A DNA stretch of 64,000 bases from positions 1,860,001 to 1,924,000 of the forward strand of contig OZ244251.1 in assembly GCA_965217175.1 (NCBI GenBank), written 5' to 3'. The position numbers and the translations under genes were made by a program. Below are positions 43,212 to 52,296 of this stretch, one piece after another. This DNA comes from Bin87 sp965217175 (GTDB lineage: Bacteria; Chloroflexota; Dehalococcoidia; Lucifugimonadales; UBA3495). The notes beneath the pieces were generated by a model. It had not been told where the DNA came from. It did not search any database and worked only from the letters and a program-made list of their open reading frames with translations. The first letter of the stretch is position 1; every line of letters begins with the position of its first letter.

Positions 43212-43239
43212 ATTATAGCACTGCAAACCCACTTGGCAA
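43212..43239 (-). promoter_or_regulatory. Promoter of the HYHYGP gene
   Basis: Minus strand TTGCCA (43234-43239), 16-nt spacer, TATAAT (43212-43217) with an extended TGC immediately before the -10. About 80 nt of leader. Confidence 0.65.
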
Positions 43240-43253
43240 ATATCAATGCCAAG
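43232..43253. promoter_or_regulatory. Operator-like inverted repeat over the -35 box
   Basis: CTTGGCA (43232-43238) / TGCCAAG (43247-43253), perfect 7-bp arms with 8-nt spacer, covering the -35 element of the HYHYGP promoter. The layout (TTGGCA-N8-TGCCAA) is that expected for a dimeric repressor. Confidence 0.5.
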
Positions 43254-43365
43254 AATAATTCGTTGCAGGTTTCAGCGAATTTGTTTCACACCTGCTGAAT
43301 GGGCGTGTTTAATGAATGCGATCCGGTGTAATTGACGTATAATGCCGCTGTCCCTAAGAACCGCA

Positions 43366-44043
43366 ATGACCACGCGCCGTGCCGAAATTACCGCAGATTT
43401 CCCCGGAGCCAGGTATCCGGCGGGGACTCGCGTTCGATTTTATGGCAAGGATGGGTCGCTGCTGAATGGCGCCGTCGTAGGTTTGCGAATCAAACAGGCC
43501 GACGTGCTCACAGACCAGGGCCAACGGTATGTTGTTGCGTACTCGTCTCTCGATCATGTGCAGATCCCGTTGGCGCCGCACTGCACGCTGGAACAGGCAG
43601 CGGAACTGGCGAACCGTTTGCTGGCCCGCCACCAGGAAGGTGGAAAGATGGCCGGAGGTTGGGTATTCGGGTTTGACCTGGCGCCCACTCGGGCCGGTGT
43701 TTGTCATTATTCGCAAAAACGCATCGGTTTATCCGTCAATTATTGCTTGCGGGCCACCCGGGACGAAATCGAGGATACTGTGCTGCACGAAATCGCCCAT
43801 GCGATGGTGGGATTCCGGCACAATCACGATGCGGTCTGGAAGGCCAAGGCGTTGGAAATCGGGTGTGTTGGAGAGCGGTGCCACCGGGTTGAACAGTCCA
43901 TTCCGCTCTGGATCGGGCAATGCGGTTGCGGCCAGCAATGGTTCAGGCACCGGTTGCAGCGACGGATTCTTCGCAATCGTGCCTGCCCCAAATGCCGGGG
44001 TGTCATAACGTGGAGCCCCATCACCGAACTGCCAGGCTCGTAG
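43366..44043 (+). CDS. SprT-like zinc protein
   Basis: 225 residues. Gluzincin motif HEIAH at 141-145 (LHEIAHAMVGFRHNHDAVWKAKA) and a C-terminal zinc ribbon with CGCG and CPKC (Cys186, 188, 207, 210). The N-terminal 80 residues are a separate small domain (YPAGTRVRFYGKDG ... NGAVVGLRI). Relatives of SPRTN act on DNA-protein crosslinks; bacterial SprT is uncharacterised. An upstream ATG at 43342 lies within a TATAAT (43338-43343) that looks like the -10, so the ATG at 43366 is preferred; this is not certain. Confidence 0.82.
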   Translation: MTTRRAEITADFPGARYPAGTRVRFYGKDGSLLNGAVVGLRIKQADVLTDQGQRYVVAYSSLDHVQIPLAPHCTLEQAAELANRLLARHQEGGKMAGGWVFGFDLAPTRAGVCHYSQKRIGLSVNYCLRATRDEIEDTVLHEIAHAMVGFRHNHDAVWKAKALEIGCVGERCHRVEQSIPLWIGQCGCGQQWFRHRLQRRILRNRACPKCRGVITWSPITELPGS

Positions 44044-44154
44044 CGTCCTGAATCCTGCGAAGGCGTCGGTCGGTATCCGCAGTGTGCGGTTGGTGTATCG
44101 GTGACGGGGATCACCGCCCGGCCACGGCGCGGCGTGTACACCCTGAGCCGATGC

Positions 44155-44160
44155 TATAAT
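44155..44160 (+). promoter_or_regulatory. Extended -10 before the LLM gene
   Basis: TGCTATAAT with no clear -35, 60 nt upstream of the ATG at 44223. Confidence 0.4.
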
Positions 44161-44222
44161 CCCAGCGCCGTCGGGCGCGAGCGCATCAGGCGCAAATCTG
44201 GTCCGTCGCCAGGAACTAGTTA

Positions 44223-45164
44223 ATGAAGATTGGAGTGAGTATTCCCCGGCTTCCAGATGCCGAGGGCATCCGTGAATTTTCCCAACGCGCCGAGCAGTTG
44301 GGGTTCGAGTCGGTTATGGCCGGCGACCATGTGGTATTGCCCGTGGCCGGAACCACCCAGTATCCCTACACCCCTACCGGCGCGTTTCAACGGCCGTCTG
44401 ACGAACCGTTTTTGGAAACGATGACGATGCTGGGTTTTATGGCCGCGTGTACCAGCGAGATACGTTTGGGGAGTACCGTTCTGATTCTGCCGTACCGGAA
44501 TCCCGTAGTTCAGGCCAAGATGTTTGCGTCGCTGGACGTGCTGTCCGGAGGCCGTGTCATCTGCGGCGTCGGTGTGGGCTGGCTGGAAAAGGAGTTTGAT
44601 ATCCTCGGCGTGCCGTACGCGGATCGTGGGCCCATGACCGATGAGTTTCTGGAAATATTCAATGCCCTTTGGACCGAGGAGGTTCCGGAACACAAGGGCA
44701 AGTACTACCAGATCGACGGCATATACTTTGAACCCAAACCGATTCAGAAACCGCGCATCCCGATCTGGGTGGGTGGCCATACGCGACGGGCGTTACGTCG
44801 CACCGCCAAGTACGGCGACTGCTGGCACACCACGCGGCAGACCCCCGACTTTGTGGCCCAGAATCTGCCCTATCTGCGCGAGCAAACCGAGCGGGCCGGC
44901 CGCGATCCCGCCGACATCACCATCTCCCTGAAGCGCAGCCTCCACTTCACCGACATGCACGGGGCTGAAGAAGGGGTAGGTGTCCGTTCGGGCGGGGCAT
45001 TGATCGCCTCCACCCAGGAGGTCATCGACGATCTGCACTACTGCAATGAGCTTGGCATCGATCAGCTGACCTTCGACTTCCGGGTGGACGGGATTGGTCC
45101 CTGCATCGAAGTGATGGAACACCTGGCTGAAAACGTGCTGACGGTTGCGGAGCGGCTGGGCTAA
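44223..45164 (+). CDS. LLM-class oxidoreductase, F420-type (TIGR03619-like)
   Basis: 313 residues. MKIGVSIPRLPDAEGIREFSQRAEQLGFESVMAGDHVVLP, GSTVLILPYRNPVVQAKMFASLDVLSGGRVICGVGVGW and FEPKPIQKPRIPIWVGGH are typical of probable F420-dependent luciferase-like oxidoreductases. Different subgroup from the gene at 24849. Substrate unknown. Confidence 0.88.
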   Translation: MKIGVSIPRLPDAEGIREFSQRAEQLGFESVMAGDHVVLPVAGTTQYPYTPTGAFQRPSDEPFLETMTMLGFMAACTSEIRLGSTVLILPYRNPVVQAKMFASLDVLSGGRVICGVGVGWLEKEFDILGVPYADRGPMTDEFLEIFNALWTEEVPEHKGKYYQIDGIYFEPKPIQKPRIPIWVGGHTRRALRRTAKYGDCWHTTRQTPDFVAQNLPYLREQTERAGRDPADITISLKRSLHFTDMHGAEEGVGVRSGGALIASTQEVIDDLHYCNELGIDQLTFDFRVDGIGPCIEVMEHLAENVLTVAERLG

Positions 45165-45210
45165 CCCGCCCGCCCGCTATTTCCGATGTTGCAGGACTAT
45201 CGCGCCGGGC

Positions 45211-45714
45211 TCACAACCCGCTTTCCCTGAACCACCCGGCGCGTTCTACCAGGTGCTCGGCGGTGGTCCGCATCTGTTCAACCTGCTCGTCGGTTACCTG
45301 ACGCTTGATGGAACCCGGAACGCCGGTCACGAAGCTGTGATCGGGAACGTCCACGCCTGACAGCACGACCGCGTTGGCGGCAATGAGGCACTCTTTTCCG
45401 ATGGTGGACTCGGTTAGGAAAGTGCAGTTGTTACCGAGCAAACTCCCGGTTCCAATACGGTCCCCGTGCACAACCACGCAATGACCGATGGATACGTAGT
45501 CTTCGATCACGAGCCCGTCGCCATGGACGACCGACCCCTCCTGGACGTTGACGTGGGTGCCGATGGTGATCAGCTCGCCGTCGCCCCGAATCGTAACGCC
45601 CGGCCAGACGCTGCTGTATTCGCCTATAACTACATTGCCGACCACGTATGCAAACTCGCTAACCCAGGCGGTCGGCGCAATTTTGGGTGTGATTCCCCGC
45701 AGGCTCCGAATCAA
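45211..45714 (-). CDS. Gamma-carbonic anhydrase family protein
   Basis: 167 residues of left-handed beta-helix: VVIGEYSSVWPGVTIRGDGELITIGTHVNVQEGSVVHGDG, then IEDYVSIGHCVVVHGDRIG and GSLLGNNCTFL. Zinc-ligand histidines occur at VVHGDG, IGHCVVVHG. Close to the YrdA/PaaY/CaiE group, which includes acyl-CoA-linked proteins and carbonic anhydrases. Downstream of smpB on the same strand, with its own TATAAT at the promoter region near 45780. Confidence 0.9.
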   Translation of the reverse strand: MIRSLRGITPKIAPTAWVSEFAYVVGNVVIGEYSSVWPGVTIRGDGELITIGTHVNVQEGSVVHGDGLVIEDYVSIGHCVVVHGDRIGTGSLLGNNCTFLTESTIGKECLIAANAVVLSGVDVPDHSFVTGVPGSIKRQVTDEQVEQMRTTAEHLVERAGWFRESGL

Positions 45715-45820
45715 AATCAGTCCCTCTCAATATAAGGCACCCCCGGCGGTGTCGCCGGCGGTGCTGGATAACTCGACAATGGATTATAGCCCAACCTTGG
45801 GTGGTTGGAGGATTCAGTCT

Positions 45821-46327
45821 TCAGTCGCGCCATTCCTTCAAAGCCTGACGGGCTGCCCGTTCCCGGTCGCGTTCGATGATGGCTTGACGCTTGTCGTATT
45901 GCCGCTTGCCCCGAGCCAACCCCAATTCGATCTTGGCGTTGTGGTTTTTAAGGTACAGCCGCAACGGAGTAAGCGTCAGCCCTTTTTGGGCTACTTGCGA
46001 CCCGAAATCGCGGATTTGTTCACGGTGCAATAGCACCTTGCGCGGTCGCCGGGGGTCGTGGTTCATGTAGCTGCCCGCGTCGTACGCGGCGATGTGTACG
46101 CCGTGCAACCATAACTCTCCATCCTGCACGCGGGCATAGGCATCCCGCAGATCCACCTTGCCGGCGCGTATGGACTTGATCTCGGTGCCGGTCAGCACCA
46201 ACCCACCCTCCACTCGGTCGAGTATCTCGTAGTCGTGCAGAGCCTTGCGGTTGGTGGCAATTTGGCGATTATTACCGTTGGCCGCTGGTTTGGCGGTTTT
46301 TTTGCTATTTCGGTTCTTGCCTGGCAT
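45821..46327 (-). CDS. smpB: SsrA-binding protein
   Basis: 168 residues; brings tmRNA to stalled ribosomes. Core YEILDRVEGGLVLTGTEIKSIRAGKVDLRDAYARV, NHDPRRPRKVLLHREQI and the C-terminal tail AIIERDRERAARQALKEW. A Lys/Asn-rich N-terminal extension of about 25 residues is present. Start at the MPGKNR Met with GGAG upstream; an ATG five codons earlier is possible. No tmRNA gene is visible nearby. Confidence 0.95.
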   Translation of the reverse strand: MPGKNRNSKKTAKPAANGNNRQIATNRKALHDYEILDRVEGGLVLTGTEIKSIRAGKVDLRDAYARVQDGELWLHGVHIAAYDAGSYMNHDPRRPRKVLLHREQIRDFGSQVAQKGLTLTPLRLYLKNHNAKIELGLARGKRQYDKRQAIIERDRERAARQALKEWRD

Positions 46328-46454
46328 CGTTGCGTTCTCCATGAAGGCAAGTGTTATTAAAGGCAATGGTTGCTCAGGTTGCTATCTACCATTGTAGTCC
46401 ACGCGGCGACGAATGCGGGGATAAGTGTGATTATTCCCACGCCGCCGGAACAGG

Positions 46455-47651
46455 CTACTGTAGCGACAACTGCTGTTCCAGCACTTCGGTCGCCTTCTGC
46501 AACGCATCGTCTTCAGCTGGATCGATGGGCAACTGGCGTACGTCTGACTCGAACTCGACGGTGGGGGTAACTCCCTGTCCCTCTATTTGAGTTCCATCGG
46601 GCAAGTACCATCGGCGAATCGTAAAATAGATGGCCGACCCGTCCGACAACTCTCGCGTGATGTTGACGCTGCCCTTGCCGTAGGTGGTCGCGCCTATCAC
46701 TGGAGCCCGCTCGGCAGTTTTGATGGCCCCCGCCAAAATCTCGCTGGCGCTGGCCGAGAACTGATTGACGAGCACGACCATCGGGATTTCAGAAGCGGGA
46801 CCGCCTCCGCTGGCGTCGTAGTCGGTTTTACCGCCCTGAGCGTCGATTTCGTACAACACCTCGCCTCCGTCCAGGAAGAGGTCGGACACCGACACGACGG
46901 CATGCAGCAATCCTCCGGGGTTGTTGCGCAGGTCCAGTATCAACCCGCGCCCGTTTGCATCTTCAAACTGTTGGATGGCACGTCTTACCTCATCCTCGGT
47001 GGTGTTGGAAAAGCTGTATATCCACAGATGGCCCACGCCGTTGTCCAACATCCTGAAAGACGTGCTTTCGATGGGTATGCGACCGCGCGTAACAGAGATA
47101 TTGACGTTCTCCTGGCTCCCCAGGTGGCGGATCAACAGCGTTACCTGCGTTCCGCCTGGGCCGCGGATTCGATTGACGGCCTCGATGAGCGTGAGTCCTT
47201 CGATGCTTTCGCCATCAACCGCCAGTATAACGTCGCCGGCCAAGATCCCGGCTGCTTCGGCGGGTGCGCCCGGGATGGGTGCGATAACAGTAACCCCGGC
47301 TTCGGTAAGGCTTACCTGGGCGCCGATCCCTTCAAAAAACCCGCGGTAACCTTCCTGTTCCCTGGTGTGCTGTTCGGAGCTCAGGTACGAGGCGTGCGGA
47401 TCTTCCAGCGCCGTCAGGAGGCCTCGGATAGCGCCGTCAGTCAGTTGCTCCGGGTCCAGGGTACTGTGGTCGACGTGTTCCTGGAGCAAAATGCTGTATG
47501 CCTGGGCCACGCGCTGCAACTCAGGGGGCACCTCGACGTTTGTTGCCGCCGGGTCGGTAACCGACGGGGCGACGCCATTACATCCCGCCGTCGCCGCCAG
47601 CGCAGCGAGAACAACCAGCACCATGAGCAGAGGCGTCAACCAGTTGCGCAT
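46455..47651 (-). CDS. S41 carboxyl-terminal processing protease (CtpA-like)
   Basis: 398 residues. N-terminal hydrophobic segment ends in ATAGC (Cys24), a likely lipoprotein box. Then a DPHASYLSSEQ lid region, a PDZ domain (about 95-185, IGAQVSLTEAGVTVIAPIPGAPAEAAGILAGDVI), and the catalytic domain with LILDLRNNPGG, VNQFSASASEI (Ser nucleophile) and YGKGSVN (Lys). Cleaves extracytoplasmic substrates. The ATG at 47651 has AAGG upstream; 47666 is a second option but overlaps a TGCTACAAT -10-like element. Confidence 0.9.
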   Translation of the reverse strand: MRNWLTPLLMVLVVLAALAATAGCNGVAPSVTDPAATNVEVPPELQRVAQAYSILLQEHVDHSTLDPEQLTDGAIRGLLTALEDPHASYLSSEQHTREQEGYRGFFEGIGAQVSLTEAGVTVIAPIPGAPAEAAGILAGDVILAVDGESIEGLTLIEAVNRIRGPGGTQVTLLIRHLGSQENVNISVTRGRIPIESTSFRMLDNGVGHLWIYSFSNTTEDEVRRAIQQFEDANGRGLILDLRNNPGGLLHAVVSVSDLFLDGGEVLYEIDAQGGKTDYDASGGGPASEIPMVVLVNQFSASASEILAGAIKTAERAPVIGATTYGKGSVNITRELSDGSAIYFTIRRWYLPDGTQIEGQGVTPTVEFESDVRQLPIDPAEDDALQKATEVLEQQLSLQ

Positions 47652-47768
47652 ACCAGCCTTGAACATCGGCGCATTGTAGCATAGGGTCAGGTTCGGCTTC
47701 GTTGACACCCACTCGTATGCGCTGATAGCATCGCTCAGGCGTATGACAGGTAGCCGGGGAGTTGTGAA

Positions 47769-49202
47769 TTGGCAGGTATAGCCGCTTACGGGGCGTACAT
47801 TCCGCGCTATAAATTGTGTTCGGAAACGGCTGGCTGGAATTCCAGCCAGGAAAGAGCGGTTGCCAACTTTGACGAAGACAGCGTGACTATGGCGGTGGCG
47901 GCCGGCGCGGACTGCCTGGCCGGGAGAGATCGCGCTGCCATCGACGGCATTATCTTCGCCTCCACCACGCCGCCGTACGCCGAAAAGCAGTGTGCCGCCA
48001 TTGTCGCAGCTGCGCTGGATTTGCGGCGGGACATTTTCGCCACCGACGTTACCGACGTGCTGCGAGCGGGTACCAACGCCCTCAAGGGGGCGTTGGACGC
48101 GGTGGCCGCCGGAAGTGCGAATCAGGTGCTGGTGGTTGTGGCTGACAGCCGGCAGGGGCCGCCCAGGGGTGAGACGGAACGGGCATCGGGGGATGGGGCC
48201 GCCGCATTTGTCGTTGCCAATAAGGACTTAATGGCAGAACACGAGGGCAGCCATTCCATTACCGACAACATGCTGGATAACTGGCGGTCCGCCGGCGATT
48301 CTTTCGTCCGTACCTGGGAGGACCGGTTTTCCACGGAGGAGGGGATCGCTCGCATCGTTCCGGAAGCAGTCAGTGGATATTTCCAGCGACTGGGAATCTC
48401 CGCCTCCGACGTCAGCAGGGCCGCTATATACGCGCCCGACGCTCGCCGGCACGCTGCCCTGGCGAGGCAGTTGGGTCTCACCGAGGGACAGATTCAGGAT
48501 CCGCTCTTCGGCGTTTTGGGCAATACCGGCGCGGCTTTCGCTCCCATGCTGCTGGCGGCGGCGCTGGAATCCGCCGGCCCTGATGAGTTGTTATTGACCG
48601 TCGCATACGGAGATGGCAGTGACGTTATCGGGTTCAGGACAACGTCGGCAATCAGGGTTACCGCCGGCCCGCAGATGGGTATATCAGGCTGGCTGAACGC
48701 CCGGCAGGTATTGTCCAGCTATGAAACCTATGCCCGGTGGCGGGACGTTTGGACGCTGGACGATGCCGCCAGGCGACCCACGCCGGCGTCTCCGTCAGTC
48801 TCCGCTCTATGGCGTGAGGGGGATAAGAACGTACGACTGCACGGGGCCCGTTGCCGGAATTGCGGATACGTGCAGTATCCAGCGCAACGGGTGTGCGTGG
48901 AATGTCGCCACGTCGATGATGCGGAACCGGTTGCCCTGAGCGATAAACCAGCCACGCTGTTTACATATTCCATGGACTATATCGCGGGCACGGTGGACAA
49001 TCCGCTGGTGATTGGCGTGGTGGATTTTGAAGGCGGAGGCCGCCTCTTGTGCATGATGACTGACCGGGAACTGGACGAGATAAGCATAGGGATGTCGGTG
49101 GAAATGAGCTTCCGCAAGTTGCGGGTCGTAAACGGGATTCACAATTATTATTGGAAAGCGGTACCCCGGCGCAAATCGACCCCCGTTGCCGCCGCCGCCT
49201 GA
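47769..49202 (+). CDS. HMG-CoA synthase-like protein fused to DUF35 Zn-ribbon/OB domain
   Basis: 477 residues. N-terminal KAS III/HMG-CoA-synthase fold (about 1-300: AAYGAYIPRYKL ... RAGTNALKGALDA ... GVLGNTGAA) and C-terminal DUF35 with zinc cysteines 362, 365, 376, 379 (RCRNCGYVQYPAQRVCVECR) and an OB fold (PATLFTYSMDYIAG). In archaea the thiolase, HMGCS and DUF35 protein form a complex; here synthase and DUF35 are fused and the thiolase gene follows after 15 nt. The catalytic Cys is Leu98 and the His region reads IYAPD, so HMG-CoA synthesis is doubtful. Start TTG with GGGGAG upstream. Confidence 0.85.
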   Translation: MAGIAAYGAYIPRYKLCSETAGWNSSQERAVANFDEDSVTMAVAAGADCLAGRDRAAIDGIIFASTTPPYAEKQCAAIVAAALDLRRDIFATDVTDVLRAGTNALKGALDAVAAGSANQVLVVVADSRQGPPRGETERASGDGAAAFVVANKDLMAEHEGSHSITDNMLDNWRSAGDSFVRTWEDRFSTEEGIARIVPEAVSGYFQRLGISASDVSRAAIYAPDARRHAALARQLGLTEGQIQDPLFGVLGNTGAAFAPMLLAAALESAGPDELLLTVAYGDGSDVIGFRTTSAIRVTAGPQMGISGWLNARQVLSSYETYARWRDVWTLDDAARRPTPASPSVSALWREGDKNVRLHGARCRNCGYVQYPAQRVCVECRHVDDAEPVALSDKPATLFTYSMDYIAGTVDNPLVIGVVDFEGGGRLLCMMTDRELDEISIGMSVEMSFRKLRVVNGIHNYYWKAVPRRKSTPVAAAA

Positions 49203-49217
49203 TTTAGGAGCAGCAAG

Positions 49218-50390
49218 ATGAGTGGAATTCGCGATCGAGTCGCAGTGGTTGGAATGGGTTGCACCCGTTTCGGCGAGCGTTGGGACGCTTCGGCGGCCGA
49301 CCTGATGGTCGAGGCGGCTTACGAAGCTTACGAAGACGCCGGGTTGGAATCGGGCGACATACAGGCTGCCTGGCTTGGGACCGTTAGCAGCTTCAGGACC
49401 GGGCAGCCGCTGGCGGAGGCGCTCAAGCTGGACTACATACCAATCACCCGGGTGGAGAATGCCTGCGCCACCGCCACCGACGCCTTCCGAAACGCCTGCT
49501 ACGCAGTGGCCGCCGGCATCTACGACATCGTGCTGGCCATTGGCGTCGAGAAACTGAAGGACAGTGGTTTTTCAGGATTGGCCATTGCCGCCGGTCCCGG
49601 CTCAGATGTGGAGCCCCCCACTCCCCCGCCGTCACAATTTGCCATGGCGGCCACCCGTTATTTCCATCAATACGACATTGGATACGACGAAGGTAAACGA
49701 ACCCTGGCCCAGATTGCGTCGAAAAACCACCACAACGGAACCCTGAATCCCAAGGCGCATTTCCAACGTGAAGTCAACGAGGAGCAGATAATCAACGCTC
49801 CCATGATCGCCTGGCCGTTGGGCTTGTACGACTGCTGCGGCGTGAGCGACGGGGCCGCCGCCGCCATCATCACCACCCCGGAGATCGCGCGCACGTTGCG
49901 GGATGATTATATTCTGGTCAAGGGCCTGGGATTGGCCGTCGGCGCCTTTGGCATCCTGCGTGACGACTGGGACTTCACCCATTTCCCGGAAACGGTGCGG
50001 GCCAGCCAGGCGGCTTACGACGAGGCCGGCATCAGTGATCCCCGCGCCGAAATAGACATGGCAATGGTCCACGACTGCTTCACGATTACTGAGTTGATCA
50101 TCATGGAGGACCTGGGGTTCAGCCCACGGGGTCAGGCCAGTGCGGACATAGCGAATGGTTCGTTCTCCCTGGAAGGCGACCTGCCGGTTAACACCGACGG
50201 CGGGCTCAAATGTTTCGGACACCCCATCGGCGCAAGTGGCATCAGGATGATCTACGAAGTGTACAAGCAGATTCAGGGTAAAGCCGGCGGACGCCAGCTG
50301 CAAAAGGCAGATCTGGGGATTACCCACAACCTTGGCGGCAGGCCCGGATCATTCACCTGTTCGGTGGCTATTTTCGGCAGACCTGATTGA
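49218..50390 (+). CDS. Thiolase (acetyl-CoA acetyltransferase, SCP2/archaeal type)
   Basis: 390 residues. Nucleophile Cys83 in VENACATATDAF, catalytic His in MVHDCFTITE and GHPIGASGIRM, with the C-terminal GGRPGSFTCSVAIFGRP. All active-site residues are intact, in contrast to the partner synthase gene. Likely condenses or cleaves acyl-CoA, delivering substrate to the DUF35-linked partner. Preceded by a Shine-Dalgarno-like AGGAG before ATG. Confidence 0.92.
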   Translation: MSGIRDRVAVVGMGCTRFGERWDASAADLMVEAAYEAYEDAGLESGDIQAAWLGTVSSFRTGQPLAEALKLDYIPITRVENACATATDAFRNACYAVAAGIYDIVLAIGVEKLKDSGFSGLAIAAGPGSDVEPPTPPPSQFAMAATRYFHQYDIGYDEGKRTLAQIASKNHHNGTLNPKAHFQREVNEEQIINAPMIAWPLGLYDCCGVSDGAAAAIITTPEIARTLRDDYILVKGLGLAVGAFGILRDDWDFTHFPETVRASQAAYDEAGISDPRAEIDMAMVHDCFTITELIIMEDLGFSPRGQASADIANGSFSLEGDLPVNTDGGLKCFGHPIGASGIRMIYEVYKQIQGKAGGRQLQKADLGITHNLGGRPGSFTCSVAIFGRPD

Positions 50391-50415
50391 ACACATCAGT
50401 CCAAACCTGATGCGC

Positions 50416-50445
50416 AACCCTCTCCCGATTGGGAGAGGGTTTTTT
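50416..50445 (+). terminator. Rho-independent terminator after thiolase
   Basis: AACCCTCTCCC (50416-50426) / GGGAGAGGGTT (50431-50441) with GATT loop, followed by T6 and AATT. Strong on + strand. Confidence 0.95.
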
Positions 50446-50583
50446 AATTCGACCAAATATGCAAACGCCGGGTACGGCGCGTGTCAGTCCCGCACTACTA
50501 TAGATGCACCTGAATCGTGGTGGGTAGTTGACCTTGGCCGGTGGGGACTCTGAAACGATACGGCAAATTGGCTTGAGCGGATC

Positions 50584-51450
50584 GTGAGTACAACGACAGA
50601 TGCATTAAACGCTAACTCGGTGGTGATGGTGTCCGGGCGGGGAACCACGGTCAATTTCGAGATCGATGACAGCGTTCCCATCGAAATCGCCTGCCGCTAT
50701 TTGCGGGAGCATCTGGGGCGCTCCAGAAACCTGTATTCGGATGGCGAGGTCACCGTTGATATTGGCCGGCGGATTTTGTCCGGGGACCAGCGCGAACGGT
50801 TCCGCAGGGTGATCGAGTCGGAATCTGGTTTGAGGGTCAAGCAGTTCTGGTGCCAGCCTGCCGTCCTGGATGAAATGCGGCTGCGAATCGACCAACTGTA
50901 CCCAGAACATGAACGCCAGTACCTCCCAGCGGCGGATGAGTCCAACCAACCGGCCCACGAGCTGCAAGGGCCTGAGTTAGCGAATGGCGTTCCCCGAACA
51001 CTCTATGCCCAACGGCGATCCCTCATCACCCCGTATCTAACCAGTGGCCGCCAGCGACGGGCAAGTTTATGTGGGTAGCTTGTCGCCGGGCGGTGAACGG
51101 TTCGGAATCCCGGCGCTCGTCGTTCGTGGCACGTGCCGCGCTGGAGAAGTACTGAGGGTTCCAGGCAATGTGGTTGTGCTGGGCAATGTCAATCCTGGTG
51201 CGCAAATCATTGCCGAGGGTGACATCTTGGTATTCGGGTCTCTGAGAGGAATGGCGCACGCCGGTGCAGCGGGAGATTCAACCGCCGCGATTATCGCGAC
51301 GTCTACCGGCAATCCCGACCTGCGGATAGCCGAGCACGTTTGTTCAACCGATGACCTGACCGGTGGCAGCTACGGCGCCCAGAATAATGACCCGCGAGCC
51401 GTTATAGCCAGGGTGCACAACCGGTCGTTGCGCGTTTCTGCATACCTGAA
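50584..51450 (+). pseudogene. minC: minC, frameshifted (septum-site inhibitor)
   Basis: Two halves of one MinC are in different frames. The N-terminal domain (50584-51078, VNFEIDDSVPIEIACRYLREHLG, VDIGRRILSGDQRERFRRVI) runs into a stop, while the C-terminal beta-helix domain is in another frame from about 51044 (ALVVRGTCRAGEVLRVPGNVVVLGNVNPGAQIIAEGDI, GSLRGMAHAGAAGD) to about 51450. The second frame is closed upstream by TAA at 51038, so a frameshift in the linker (51000-51078) is the simplest reading; a GTG at 51044 could in principle start the second domain alone. Confidence 0.8.
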
Positions 51451-51972
51451 AAACCATTCCATCTGTGCCGGAGGCTGGAGGAGGATTTTGACTACCTGGT
51501 TGTGGACTGCCCGGCGGGTATCGAGCAGGGGTTCCGAAACGCCATCGCAGCCGCCCGGGAGGCGTTGGTGGTTACCACGCCCGAGGTATCTGCGATTCGG
51601 GACGCTGACCGCGTCATTGGCCTCCTGCACGCCAATGACATACGCCACGCGCGCATCATCATCAATCGCATCAAGCCCGAGATGGTAAGGCAGAGCGACA
51701 TGATGGATTCCGGCGACGTGCTGGAAATGCTCGGCGTAGAAGCCATCGGGTTGGTGCCGGCGGATGATCGGGTGATCACTTCCACGAACAACTGAACGCC
51801 GGTGGTTTACGATACACGATCAGCGTCGGGTCGGGAGTTCGTACGAATCGCGGCCCGTCTGGATGGCGAGCACATCCCATTGATCGAGCCAATCGAAGAA
51901 CGCAGCGGCTCCATCATGGACAAGGTGCGCCATCTGATGGGGATAAACCGGAGAGCGTCGGCTAATGTTTGA
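51448..51972 (+). pseudogene. minD: minD remnant lacking N-terminus, with internal TGA
   Basis: Only the C-terminal two thirds of MinD is present: LCRRLEEDFDYLVVDCPAGIE, ALVVTTPEVSAIRDADRVIGLL, RIIINRIKPEMV, DVLEMLGVEAIGLVPADD. Roughly the first 100 residues, including the deviant Walker A motif, are missing and no start codon with Shine-Dalgarno precedes the remnant; it abuts the MinC end directly. In STNN-TPVVYDTR the expected glycine (GGA) is TGA at 51793-51795; beyond it the frame continues to EFVRIAARLDG and MGINRRASANV and a proper stop at 51970, overlapping minE. Confidence 0.8.
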
Positions 51973-52222
51973 TTTAATGCGCATAGGACGTGGCAAACGC
52001 AACCACAGTCCTCGACAGTTGGCCCGCGAACGGGTGCAGGCGGCAATCCGGCGTGATCGGCTGGAAGTCTCCACGCCCCAACTGTCGCAGCTGCGGGTAA
52101 CCTTGCTGAGCACTATCAGCGAACACCTGCCGGTAGCGGCAGAGTTCGCCGAGTTTGGGTTGCACCGGCATGGCGAGGAATTGTATCTCGTGTCGAGGGT
52201 CAGGTTGGAGAATCGCCGCTAG
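51965..52222 (+). CDS. minE: Cell-division topological specificity factor MinE-like
   Basis: 85 residues. N-terminal MFDLMRIGRGKRNHSPRQLARERVQAAIRRDRLEVSTPQLSQLRVTLLSTISEHL matches the MinE anti-MinCD region; the C-terminal part is short. The ATG overlaps the end of the minD frame by the usual ATGxTGA arrangement, which shows minD was once complete in this operon. MinE alone without functional MinD has no known role. Confidence 0.8.
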   Translation: MFDLMRIGRGKRNHSPRQLARERVQAAIRRDRLEVSTPQLSQLRVTLLSTISEHLPVAAEFAEFGLHRHGEELYLVSRVRLENRR

Positions 52223-52296
52223 AAGTTAGCCGCCAGTGACTCAGGGGCGGCTACCCTTTTGGTCCGCCAGAATTCGCCTCAGATTGCCGCTGCACG

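Noticed and set aside
51793..51795. Recoded TGA (glycine) in minD
   Set aside because: TGA acts as a normal stop in many other genes here, and the locus has two further lesions, so nonsense mutation is simpler.
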